A stretch of DNA of 64,000 bases from NCBI GenBank assembly GCA_013423325.1, contig BLJB01000128.1, positions 118,336 to 182,335 of the forward strand, written 5' to 3'. This stretch comes from Usnea hakonensis. Its lineage: Eukaryota; Ascomycota; Lecanoromycetes; Lecanorales; Parmeliaceae. The translations under genes were made by a program, and so were the position numbers. Shown one piece after another: positions 56,011 through 64,000 of this stretch (its first letter is position 1; each line of letters begins with the position of its first letter). The notes below the pieces were generated by a model that was not told where the DNA came from, ran no database searches, and was given only the letters and a program-made list of their open reading frames with translations.

Positions 56011-57282
56011 ATGGAGTCTCTTAGCTCAGGAGAATCTGCTTCCTCGTGGCCTTTTGCTCTCTATTCTGCCTTTCATTCCTTTGTCTCTCCCTTGTTGTTA
56101 TTATTGAACACCAACCCAACCTTCATTGTTATACTACTCACCATCACTCTCGTACCACTTGTCCTGTGGGTTGACACTATCGGCAAAAATCCTGCCTCCT
56201 CCCTCAACAAGATGGCGGTCAAAGATCCTTCTGCAGATTTCAAGGGGAACATCAAGGTCAACAACAATCCACCGACCAAGGAAGACCTCGAGAAAGTCGC
56301 AGACTTGCCCGTGCTGGATAAGGATGGGAAGAAACACACGTTCAAGGGCTTATACGCCGATAACGAGAATGGACCTCGCCGGGTTATGATCATATTCATA
56401 CGGCATTTCTTCTGTGGTGTATGCAGCCCATTCAATACCTCTATACCTCTTTCTTGCCGCGAATGTACTGACAAACAATCGAAGAACTGCCAGGAATATC
56501 TCCGTACTGTCGCATCCTCCATCAGCCCCGAATCTCTCTCCGCCCTCTCTCCACCCACAGAAATCGTCGTCATCGGCTGTGGCCAACCCAACCTCATACC
56601 CATGTATGTTCGCGAAACAGCATGCCCATTTCCCATCTACGCCGACCCTTCACGCAAATTATATCACCTCCTCCGCATGACCAGCACCCTGAGTCTTGGC
56701 AAGACACCACAATATATGCAGCGCTCTGTCCTATCCATGGCCGTATCAAGCTTCATCCAAGAGCTGAAGTCGGGCAGGAACATGCTGTCCGGCGGCGATT
56801 TCAGACAAGTAGGTGGAGAGTTTTTATTCCAATCCGACAAGGTGACCTGGTGTCGCCGCATGCGGAATACGAGAGATCATGCCGAGATCCCTGTGATCAG
56901 ACAACAACTCGGACTGGACGACACGCCCGCCCCACAGAGGAAGCGTTGGAGCGCGGCTGGCATAGGAGGTGGTATCACAAGACGGTTGAGTAATCGAAGG
57001 CCAATGAGTTGGGCTGGAGGCCCGAGGATTAAGAGCGGCAACAAGCTGGAGAGACCCGCTAGCGGGATGGACTTTCTCAAAGAGGAGGACGGGGAGAAAT
57101 TGATTAATGGGAACGGGATCGCGAGTGGGCATGATGTGGGTGCGAACGGCACTGCTGCCGTCGCTACAAATAGGCGTACTGTTGCGGATGAGACGGCCAA
57201 AGACGCTGACGTTAACGCGACTGGAAAGGAAGGTGCTATTGACGGCCGCGCGATTGTGGAAAGGATCAATTTTGGCACGTAA
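56011..57282 (+). CDS. Membrane-anchored peroxiredoxin-like protein (AhpC/TSA-2, PRXL2/AAED1 type)
   Basis: Two exons: 56011-56418 and 56485-57282, 401 residues. An N-terminal hydrophobic segment (residues ~25-55; FIVILLTITLVPLVLWV) is followed by a thioredoxin-like fold: VADLPVLDKDGKKHTFKGLY, VMIIFIRHFFCG joined to NCQEYLRTVASS, EIVVIGCGQPNLIPMY, CPFPIYADPSRKLYHLL, and QVGGEFLFQSDKVTWCRRM. The joined active site is C135-G-N-C138. The 66-nt intron falls exactly between Gly136 and Asn137; it is a multiple of three and has no stop, so reading through it gives one long frame but splits the CGNC. The C-terminal third is low-complexity. Redox activity is inferred from the motif; family assignment is confident. 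Confidence 0.85.
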   Translation: MESLSSGESASSWPFALYSAFHSFVSPLLLLLNTNPTFIVILLTITLVPLVLWVDTIGKNPASSLNKMAVKDPSADFKGNIKVNNNPPTKEDLEKVADLPVLDKDGKKHTFKGLYADNENGPRRVMIIFIRHFFCGVCSPFNTSIPLSCRECTDKQSKNCQEYLRTVASSISPESLSALSPPTEIVVIGCGQPNLIPMYVRETACPFPIYADPSRKLYHLLRMTSTLSLGKTPQYMQRSVLSMAVSSFIQELKSGRNMLSGGDFRQVGGEFLFQSDKVTWCRRMRNTRDHAEIPVIRQQLGLDDTPAPQRKRWSAAGIGGGITRRLSNRRPMSWAGGPRIKSGNKLERPASGMDFLKEEDGEKLINGNGIASGHDVGANGTAAVATNRRTVADETAKDADVNATGKEGAIDGRAIVERINFGT

Positions 57283-58317
57283 GGCGTTAGTTATATCGTG
57301 AGGTGTTTCTGTCGTTTTTTTTCCCCCTCCTGATACCCTGATCTTTTCTTTCGTTCTTTTTGTACAACAAGATACATTGTGTATATATACACGTTCCCAT
57401 GATATGATACAGTATTTGGCCTTTGTTGACTCATTCATTCATTCACGGATTTTCAGCCATCAATGTCGGTCTTGCAGGATACATATGCTCTTAATCTCTA
57501 CCTTCCCCCCCCTCCCCTTTCCCCCTCCCCTTGCACCCCACCAGGTAGCTCGCTAAACCATGGGAATAATTCCTAGTAGTTTTGAGTACAAACAGCCCTC
57601 TTTTTTGCTCTTGATCTGTACCTCCCCACTCACTGTAGCTCAGCTCACTCACTAGCCCTAAAGTTCATTGGGAAGGATTGTAAGTTGTCTTAGTAACTTA
57701 AATATATATATGAGAATAGCAAACTTTTTCCCGTCCTTCACGGGAATGCGGTATAAAATCCCCGCCGTTGGGGGGGGGTTTTCGTAGGTTCGATCAACCC
57801 TTGGCGATTGCTGAGGCTTGGCGACGGTTCGACCGTTGCTGAGGCTTGATCGGCTGAGCTTTTTTGTGGGGGGTTTTTTTTGAGGGGGAGGAAGGTGGGC
57901 TGTGTTGTTGCTTTTTCTTTACTTTAATACTTTTTGTTTGGGGGGGATTTGGGAGGTGGGGGGGGAGGAGGGGAAGGGGGACATTTTGAGGGGAATGGGG
58001 GAGTGGTGCTTGCTTGCGGTGGCTTTTTGGTTGTGGGGTTGAGGTTGGGGGGGAGGGGATGAGATTGGATATGGAAGTGGTGTGTGTATTTGACTTGTGT
58101 CTTCTGCTTACTGTAGGTGCGGGGGCTATCTGAGGGGAAGGATGCGATTGTGAGTCTCATTTTCTCCTTTCTTTCTCACAGCGGTGATAGAAAGGGCGAG
58201 TGGTTTGCGCAATGCATGATTATTTATTGTTTATGTTGGGAATACATCGTCCCCTCCCATCGCTAAATGCCCAAGTGATATATTTACAATACAGTGAGCG
58301 TCATCACTGAATCCTTC
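57283..58317. other. Convergent intergenic region with C/G runs
   Basis: CT-rich and C-rich runs at 57505-57545, G-runs at 57770-57778 and across 57930-58055, and a short duplication of TTGCTGAGGCTTG (near 57808 and 57835). The minus frame 57924-58160 is simple sequence. The GGTTCGATCAACC near 57788 resembles a tRNA B-box but no cloverleaf can be drawn. Confidence 0.55.
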
Positions 58318-59796
58318 TCAACGGGGAGCATGCTCGTAATGCATACCATCCGTGATGCTGCCGTACGTCACCATCCACAGATCAGAAGGATACGTCCTCC
58401 GCGCCATCCACGGCGCTTTGTTGCCCGTCTTTGGCAGCTCGCTCAGTCCCTTTGCCACGTACGTCGCCGAGACATTCAGCGTCATCGTGTCCTTCATGCC
58501 TTTTGCGTGCTCCAGCCGCGGGACTGCCGAAGTCGCTCCTTTGGCCTTCATCAGTTTCATGACCCTGATGATGAGGGTCGCCGTTACGTCCGCGCCTAGC
58601 GTCCACGGTACGTCCACATAGCCGACTACCGTGGCCATGTTGGGCATGTCCTGCAGCATTGCTGTCCTCCATAGGTACTTCTCGCCAATGGCCATGGGGA
58701 CTCCGTCGACGGATATGCGGGTGCCGCCTCCGGCTTTGAGCTTCAGACCGGTGGCTGTGACTATGACGTCCGCGTCGAGTGTCTTGCCAGAGGCCAGCTG
58801 GATGCCTGTTTCCGTGACGGTGGCAATGGTGTCGGTGACCACTGAGGCTTTGCCGGAGCGCATGGCTTGGAAAAAGTCACCGTCCGGGCACATGCACAAG
58901 CGCTGTTCCCACGGGTTGTAGCGTGGCGAGAAGTGAGGGTCAAGAGGTACGTTGTCCGGTAGCTCTTTGCGCGTGGCCTCTCTGATCCCTTCGCGGGCTC
59001 TGAGTGGGAAGTAGGTGCAGTACAGATTGAAGAGGAAAGTCATGATGATGTACTTCAGTCGGGTGATGCGATGGGCTGCCCAGTGTGGAAGAAGCAATTT
59101 CGCCAGTCTTCCGAACGGATCGATTGCTGCGATGGGCACGATGTAACTTGGACTCCTCTGCAGCATGGTAACGTGCGAGGCTTGTTTGGCCATTGCAGGT
59201 ATCAGAGTCACAGCGGTGGAGCCGCTACCTACGACGACGACTTTCTTATTCCTATAATCGAGGTCTTCCGGCCAGAATTGGGGGTGGGCGACGGTCTTGG
59301 TGAACTTCTCGATCCCGGGTAAGTAGCTGCTCAACGCTTCGTCGTAGTCGTAATACCCGGTCCCTAGTACGACGAAGCGTGCACGCAAGTGTTTCTGGGA
59401 ACCCTCTTCATCGACAAGCAGCTTCCAAGTTTGCTGTTTGGAAGACCAATTGGCGGAGACAAGCTTGTGATGGAATAGTACTTTCTCGTCGATCCTGTAC
59501 TTTGCAGCGGACTCGCGCATGTACTTTAGGATGGAACCAGCGTCGGCGACGGTCTGTTCTTCGGTCCATGGTCGCCACGCAAAGCCAAACGTGTACAGCT
59601 CGCTGTCCGAGCGAAAGCCTGGGTATTTGAAGAGATCCCAGGTGCCTCCTATGCTGCCGCGTGCTTCGAGAATGGCGTAGCTGGACGAGGGCAGCTCGGT
59701 TTGAATCCGATACGCCGTGTTGATGCCAGAGATTCCGGCGCCGACTATGATGAAGTCGAAAAGATCGCTCGGGACTTTGTCCATGGGGAAGTTCAT
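58318..59796 (-). CDS. FAD-dependent monooxygenase, Baeyer-Villiger-like (class B)
   Basis: Single exon, 492 residues from MNFPMDKVPSDLFDF; an in-frame ATG 12 codons upstream (59832) is less likely. FAD-binding GAGISG is at residues 19-24, GTWDLFKYPGFRSDSEL follows, and the NADPH-binding VGSGSTAV is at ~189-196. The segment F165-T-K-T-V-A-H171-P-Q-F-W175-P matches the Baeyer-Villiger fingerprint F-x-G-x3-H-x3-W-P except for Lys at the Gly position. The C-terminal half has WEQRLCMCPDGDFFQAM and DADVIVTATGLKL. The substrate cannot be told; no biosynthetic cluster surrounds it. Its coding sequence is GC-rich and antisense frames are long but not genes. Confidence 0.9.
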   Translation of the reverse strand: MNFPMDKVPSDLFDFIIVGAGISGINTAYRIQTELPSSSYAILEARGSIGGTWDLFKYPGFRSDSELYTFGFAWRPWTEEQTVADAGSILKYMRESAAKYRIDEKVLFHHKLVSANWSSKQQTWKLLVDEEGSQKHLRARFVVLGTGYYDYDEALSSYLPGIEKFTKTVAHPQFWPEDLDYRNKKVVVVGSGSTAVTLIPAMAKQASHVTMLQRSPSYIVPIAAIDPFGRLAKLLLPHWAAHRITRLKYIIMTFLFNLYCTYFPLRAREGIREATRKELPDNVPLDPHFSPRYNPWEQRLCMCPDGDFFQAMRSGKASVVTDTIATVTETGIQLASGKTLDADVIVTATGLKLKAGGGTRISVDGVPMAIGEKYLWRTAMLQDMPNMATVVGYVDVPWTLGADVTATLIIRVMKLMKAKGATSAVPRLEHAKGMKDTMTLNVSATYVAKGLSELPKTGNKAPWMARRTYPSDLWMVTYGSITDGMHYEHAPR

Positions 59797-60059
59797 GGTA
59801 CTATTTGACCTGATCAGTATCGTAATTCTCACGAATTGTCAGCACTTTCCATACCTCGATTGTATATATGGTCTATTTCTGTGCTCTGTTGGCAACTGAG
59901 GTCTTCACCTGCCGAAACGGGAATATTTATGACGAGATTCAACGTTGCACTTCTGATTCACAGGAGGCCGTTCAGAGAGGTGGTTAGAGGATATATATTG
60001 AACTTTTGAAGAAACTCTTGGAATGGAGAAGGTAAAGTTGCTTGTAAACAATATTTATT
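59797..60059. other. Promoter of the monooxygenase
   Basis: Short spacer upstream of the monooxygenase start, before the degenerate repeat array begins. Nothing recognised. Confidence 0.4.
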
Positions 60060-61430
60060 TTTTGATGTTTGAAGCACAAAATCATGGCCATTTTATAATG
60101 ATATCGGGGACTCATTCTGAGGAGAGAACGCACCCTTGGCCGAGATTCTCCGGCAAGCAAACTCGACACGCTGTTTTTCATCACCCTCGGAGATATTTGC
60201 TCGCTTTTTCACCAATCAATAGGAAAAATTCCCGATCGTTAAGCCCTGCATATCCCCTTTTACGGAAGTTTTGCGGGGTTTTGCGGGAAGCAAGCCTCGC
60301 TACGCGTTCGATAGGTGGAAATAATCACCCCACAAAGGAGGTTTTGACGGATATCTTCGCCGTTTATTCTTCACCGACAAATGAATTTCCCGATGACTGA
60401 ATCGTGCATATCCCTTACTCGGTCCCGTGTCGGAGCCAGACTTTGATCCAATCAACAAGGCTATCTTCCAATCACTGAGCCGTTTATACCTCCTTCTATG
60501 AGTTCATCATCACGCCACAAGGACATCTTATCAGACTTGCTGGGCATTTCTGCCAGTCAATAAGATACTCATCCGATCGTTGAGCCCCGCATGTCCGGTC
60601 TACGGAAGCTCTCTGTCCAGTATCCGACGTGCTAGACTTTCATCCAAACAGGAAGGCTGTCTTTCGATGACTGAACCCTGCGTCAGTCACAAATCCCATG
60701 GTCGCGAAAACTCTCTGCGAAGTGTATCTCGAGTGGCTAAGCTTCACATCAATCCAACAAGATCATATGCCAATGACCAAACCATGCATACCCCGTTCTA
60801 CAAGTGTAATCCAGCACGCCAAGTGGAGACGGCATCAGAATTGCTGGGCCTTTCGGCCAATCAATAAGATTATCTTCCGGTCACTCTCTGCACCGTAAGC
60901 GCAACTCCAGGGTACACACTTTCCAGTTTCGCTCCGCGGAAGGTGCACCTCAAGTTTCGGACCTTGTCGTTCAATCAATGATACCATTTCCCGATCGCTA
61001 AGCCTTATGAACCGCACTCCCGGGTACACTCTTTCCACTTTCGCTCGCCGGGAAGTGCACCTCAACGTTCGGATATGCAAGGCTTCTCACTCAATCAATA
61101 ATTCCATCTTGCGACCACTTTCCACTGCAAATGCACCTCTAGCCTACCCACTTTTCCCCTTCGCTCTCCGGGAAACGCCCCTCGAGTTTCGAATATGCTA
61201 GGCTCTACATCCAATCATCTTGCCATCACTGAGCCATACGTGCACCGGAATTGATTCCCCCCCTTCGCTTTCCGGGAAACGCACCTCGAGTGCCGGACGT
61301 ATTAGATTCTTCATCCAATCAATAAGGCTGTATCGAACCCTACGTCACGAAAGTGGACCTCGTATTTGGGATGTGCTAGACTTTTGATCCCACCAATAAG
61401 GCTGTCTGTCGAGAATTGCACCCAGACTTC
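60060..61430. repeat. Degenerate tandem array, about twelve units of ~105-120 bp
   Basis: An anchor like CCAATCAATAAGGCTATCTT recurs near 60214, 60372, 60450, 60555, 60646, 60751, 60859, 60973, 61093, 61213, 61317 and 61392. After each anchor comes a block like CGATCACTGAGCCCTGCATA, and in later units TTCGCTCTCCGGGAAGTGCACCT then CGAGTTTCGGATATGCTAG-like sequence and TCATCC. The units at 60859-61317 are most alike (spacing 108, 114, 120, 120, 104); the outer ones are more worn. No gene is seen inside. Direct reading supports the periodicity; the consensus is approximate. Confidence 0.75.
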
Positions 61431-61516
61431 GATCCCATCCCCGGGTCCGCATTCACTCCAGATGGTCGGATGTGAGCAAAATACGAAGATACTCGCTTCC
61501 CAGCACCCTCTAGCCA

Positions 61517-61853
61517 TTGTTGGACCCGACATACGTCAACAACAACCATCGGCTGCTCTGTGTAGCGCGGCTACCGGCCATCGTCACTGAGGGGGGACAG
61601 TTAGAATGGTTCAGTTCGCTTAACAGCACCAATTATCTCGGAAGAGGACCAAGATCTGGATCGACAAGACTACGCAGGACCGTGAGTGCAGGGAGACCCT
61701 GTGGCGATGAAACAACCATCCAACTGATATTCAATACGCCGTTAGGGAGCGGAAGACTTTGTGCGTGTCTTGACATGGTTCGGGTCCTTCGAAGACAGCC
61801 GTTTGCCGACGACTTGGGATATTGTGGTCCGCGACTGCGAACGTCACTTTTAG
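61517..61853 (+). pseudogene. Broken Ulp1-like peptidase fragment
   Basis: The first piece (61517-61650) reads PTYVNNNHRLLCVARLPA, then TEGGQLEWFSSLNSTN, aligning with HVNGNHWMLCVARLPA and TEGGILEYYNLLNSNN of the gene at 35394-37017. The second piece (61761-61853) lies in another frame: VRVLTWFGSFEDSRLPTTW and IVVRDCERHF, aligning with VRVLEWVG and TTWTVVERNCGPQ, and then stops. The conserved Trp after the catalytic His is Arg, and the Gln and nucleophilic Cys are absent. It is dead sequence, next to the tandem array. Confidence 0.7.
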
Positions 61854-61949
61854 ACAAGCAGTCCCATAAACTTCAAATTCCATCAACACAAGCACATATA
61901 CCTCTGCTAGGCATTAACAGTTCAACACTAAGTCAAGCAGCTGTCCAGC

Positions 61950-62993
61950 CCCTGAAATGCCCTCCTTACCATCTGAGCGCCGAGCTCGTAAGCTCGATTG
62001 TAGCCAAAGTAGACAAAGTCACCTACATATCTCGTCAGTCGTCCCAGGTTGACATCGCTCATCGTTTATTGTAGATCAGCGAAGAGAACTATCCCGCCCC
62101 AACACTGAAGGCGGTGAGCCTTGTCTCAGCCTTGCTCTTTCGATATGTGAATATTCCCTTGACCGCCAACGACCCGAAGCAAGCTACTGCCTTTCTACAG
62201 TTCTTGCACAAGGAGCCCAAGATCAGATCTCTTATTCGACACATAACGGTTCCAGACCAAAGTACGGCTTTCATGGAAGACATAGAGACCTGGAGGAATC
62301 TTTCAGGTGTTTGTTGCCCTTACTACCTCAATTGCAAGACGTTCGGTATGTCAAACACAACACATGAGAAAGCTCAAATGTATTGGTAGGATTGTGAATG
62401 ATATTAAATAGCATTGGAGGCGATGAATACTTCAATTATGACTGGATTGATCTAAGGCCGATTGACCCATCGATTCTTAGTACTATTAATGAGCTCCATC
62501 GCTCTGTGAGCCTCGCAGTGGATTGCTACGTTTATGCAAGAAATGTAGATGCTCAGTTGGACAAGCTTGCTTGTCTCGAATCTCTAAGAGTCTGCTTGCT
62601 CGGCAAGACCCCTGTCAAAGTAATGGGGGATGGGCCAACGAAGAGCTCGACAGCAATCCGTTTCAGGATATCCTCATGATTATTTCGACGAATACGAGGC
62701 TAGAATACTTACACTTGAGCTTACAAAGAGGCTTTGGAGCTTCTATTCCCCTAGTATACTCCGAAATGGAAAAATACGCCCTCGAGGTCCTTGGTCAGAT
62801 CTCAAGTCGGTAGTTCTCGAAGGTGACTTGCGCTTCACTGACAAGGCTTTGAAAATATGGACCAAACCTCTCCGGTCACTCTACATAATGGGCGCTCGCT
62901 CCCCTCATCGAAGAGATGACAGAAAGTCTCCAGGGTCAGATGCCGCCGCTGCAAAACGCTGAAGCTGTCCGCCTGCCTTTAAAGATTTACAGC
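61950..62993 (+). pseudogene. Decayed F-box-like gene
   Basis: Pieces in several frames, in order: CPPYHLSAELVSSIVAKVDK (F-box-like), then TLKAVSLVSALLFRYVNIPL, FLQFLHKEPKIRSLIRHITV, NSIGGDEYFNYDWIDLRP, LACLESLRVCLLGKTP, ILMIISTNTRLEYLHLSL, LKSVVLEGDLRFTDKAL and LIEEMTESLQGQMPPLQNA. This is the layout of a fungal F-box protein with leucine-rich tail. At least three changes of frame occur without usable splice sites (near 62610, 62810 and 62900) and a stop lies near 62072. One intron (GTATGT at about 62345) may be genuine. Confidence 0.55.
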
Positions 62994-63299
62994 AAAGAAT
63001 CGTCTTCCAAGGAGACATCGGATCGGTGAAAGCCTTTCTCTCCACCTTAACCAACCCTTAGTAGTCTCTCCCTTTTCGGCTTCCACCCCGATATTCTATT
63101 GCATGCTATCTGTTATAGCGGTCCATCTCTCTGCTTCCACCTCTGCTTCCATATTTGCGAGGATGCCATGGTACGGCGCGCGCGCCCCGGACCTCCTCTT
63201 TCAACATCGCTGCTCTCTACCGCGCACCTAGAGATTATGAAATTGCACGTGCCCCGCTCTTCAGAGCCTCACTCTTGATGTCATCAGATCCAGTCTCCT

Positions 63300-63730
63300 C
63301 ACGGCCGGAAGGGCCCCGGGGAATCCCCTTCACTAGATCTCTGGCTATCATTCATCGCTGCCTCCGCGACCCCTACGTCCCCGGCAGACCACTCTCTCTC
63401 TCCTGTTCGCCCTGACCAACATGCCACCTCTTCAGCACATCCGTCTCTTCCTCCACATCGACCGCACGCAGCAGAACAACCCGCCTCTAATCGGCGCCCG
63501 ACGTCCTGGCAACCTACGCTCATCTCCACAGCCACAAGTGCGCACGCCCGCTCAAAAGCCTGCTCGTCTGCGCCGCTCACGACAGCTTCGAGGTGTGGGA
63601 GTTGGGGCCGCAGCGTATGGTCGCTGTGGAGTGCTGCGACGGAAGAAATAGGCGTGGGATGTTGACGAGTGGGTACCCGATCAGGGGCTGGGAGGAGGCA
63701 ATCCAGGAGCGAGGGTACACAGCACGTGGG
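63300..63730 (+). pseudogene. F-box-like 3' fragment ending in a G-run
   Basis: The segments PPLQHIRLFLHID and, in another frame, DVLATYAHLHSHKCARPLKS, LLVCAAHDSFEVWELGPQR and MVAVECCDGRNRRG have protein-like composition and suit the late part of an F-box protein. It may continue the decayed gene at 61950 or be a second copy. It runs into the G-runs and undetermined bases, so the end cannot be read. Confidence 0.35.
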
Positions 63731-63804
63731 GGGGGGGGGGGGGGAAGGTTGGGGAAAGACAAAGGNNCGGGGGGGGGGGAACGGGGGGGGGGGGGGGGGG
63801 GGGG
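63729..63804. repeat. G-homopolymers flanking two undetermined bases
   Basis: G-runs of about 15 (63729-63743), 11 (from 63769) and over 20 (to 63804) surround NN at 63766-63767. This is an assembly weak point; base counts here and any frame through it are unreliable. Confidence 0.85.
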
Positions 63805-64000
63805 AGAAAGTTTGGAGAAGACACATGGAAGGGAGCGAGGGTGACTGCGGGCTAAGTGCCGCGGGATAGGAATGAAGCGTCAGCAGAATACAATCGTTGA
63901 TGTTGGATACCATGCCTTCATTTCATCTCATCTCATATACAACAGACTATTTTTTAAGTTAACCCCACCCACAGCCCTACCCGAAAATCGCGAAAAAACG
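63805..64000. other. Terminal spacer
   Basis: The last 200 bases contain TTTCATCTCATCTCATATAC and an AT-rich run; nothing recognisable. Confidence 0.35.

Noticed and set aside
57780..57850. Possible tRNA gene from a GGTTCGATC box
   Set aside because: No matching A box or acceptor stem; the region is a short duplication.
58294..58921. Overlapping plus-strand frames of about 90-100 codons
   Set aside because: They are antisense to the monooxygenase, whose GC-rich codons leave the opposite strand open.
60060..61430. CRISPR-like array
   Set aside because: Repeats are long, diverged and of unequal spacing with no conserved short repeat and unique spacers; the host is eukaryotic.
63299..63913. 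204-codon minus frame near the end
   Set aside because: Runs through the undetermined bases and poly-C translated as proline; antisense to coding-like sequence.

Overview
The window is nuclear DNA of a filamentous ascomycete (Pezizomycotina). Genes sit on both strands with short, mostly 45-90 nt introns (GT..AG, several with a CTAAC-like branch site). The housekeeping proteins are of fungal type, and there are small secreted and single-pass membrane proteins of a kind common in filamentous fungi. I cannot fix the class. All exon joins were made by hand from splice-site consensus and reading-frame continuity, and in most genes the exon lengths sum exactly to whole codons.

Layout. 0-8 kb: the 5' end of a C2-domain phosphatidylserine decarboxylase (minus), epsilon-COP, an amino-acid permease and ribosomal protein L5 (plus). 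8-23 kb: a large Mhp1-like leucine-rich-repeat protein (plus), a two-LIM protein, an eight-exon OB-fold/zinc protein resembling MEIOB/SHLD2, and inositol-3-phosphate synthase (all minus). 22-31 kb: an accessory block of a secreted multi-copy family and single-pass membrane proteins, with low-complexity spacers. 32-35 kb: glutamate-cysteine ligase. 35-50 kb: a second accessory block with a Ulp1-type peptidase joined to C2H2-like fingers, a secreted cysteine-containing protein, an ankyrin protein, a Ser/Thr-rich surface protein, a tandem repeat, a strong hairpin, a ThrE/Prm10-type transporter carrying a one-base frameshift, a small secreted protein with a broken signal peptide, and another secreted-family member. 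50-60 kb: IMP4, UPF1/NAM7, a peroxiredoxin-like membrane protein and a flavin monooxygenase. 60-64 kb: a decayed zone with about twelve diverged units of a roughly 110-bp tandem repeat, a broken Ulp1-like fragment, a broken F-box-like gene and G-runs around two undetermined bases.

How the genes relate. The core genes cover membrane lipid supply (PSD, INO1), COPI traffic, ribosome production (RPL5, IMP4), glutathione synthesis (GCL) and nonsense-mediated decay (UPF1). They look like ordinary conserved neighbours, not a pathway cluster. No secondary-metabolite cluster, CRISPR array, rRNA or tRNA gene could be supported.

The least described material is (a) the secreted family with four members at 22.2, 28.3, 30.1 and 48.7 kb, (b) the Ulp1-zinc-finger gene and its dead relative 24 kb away, and (c) the degenerate array at 60-61.4 kb.
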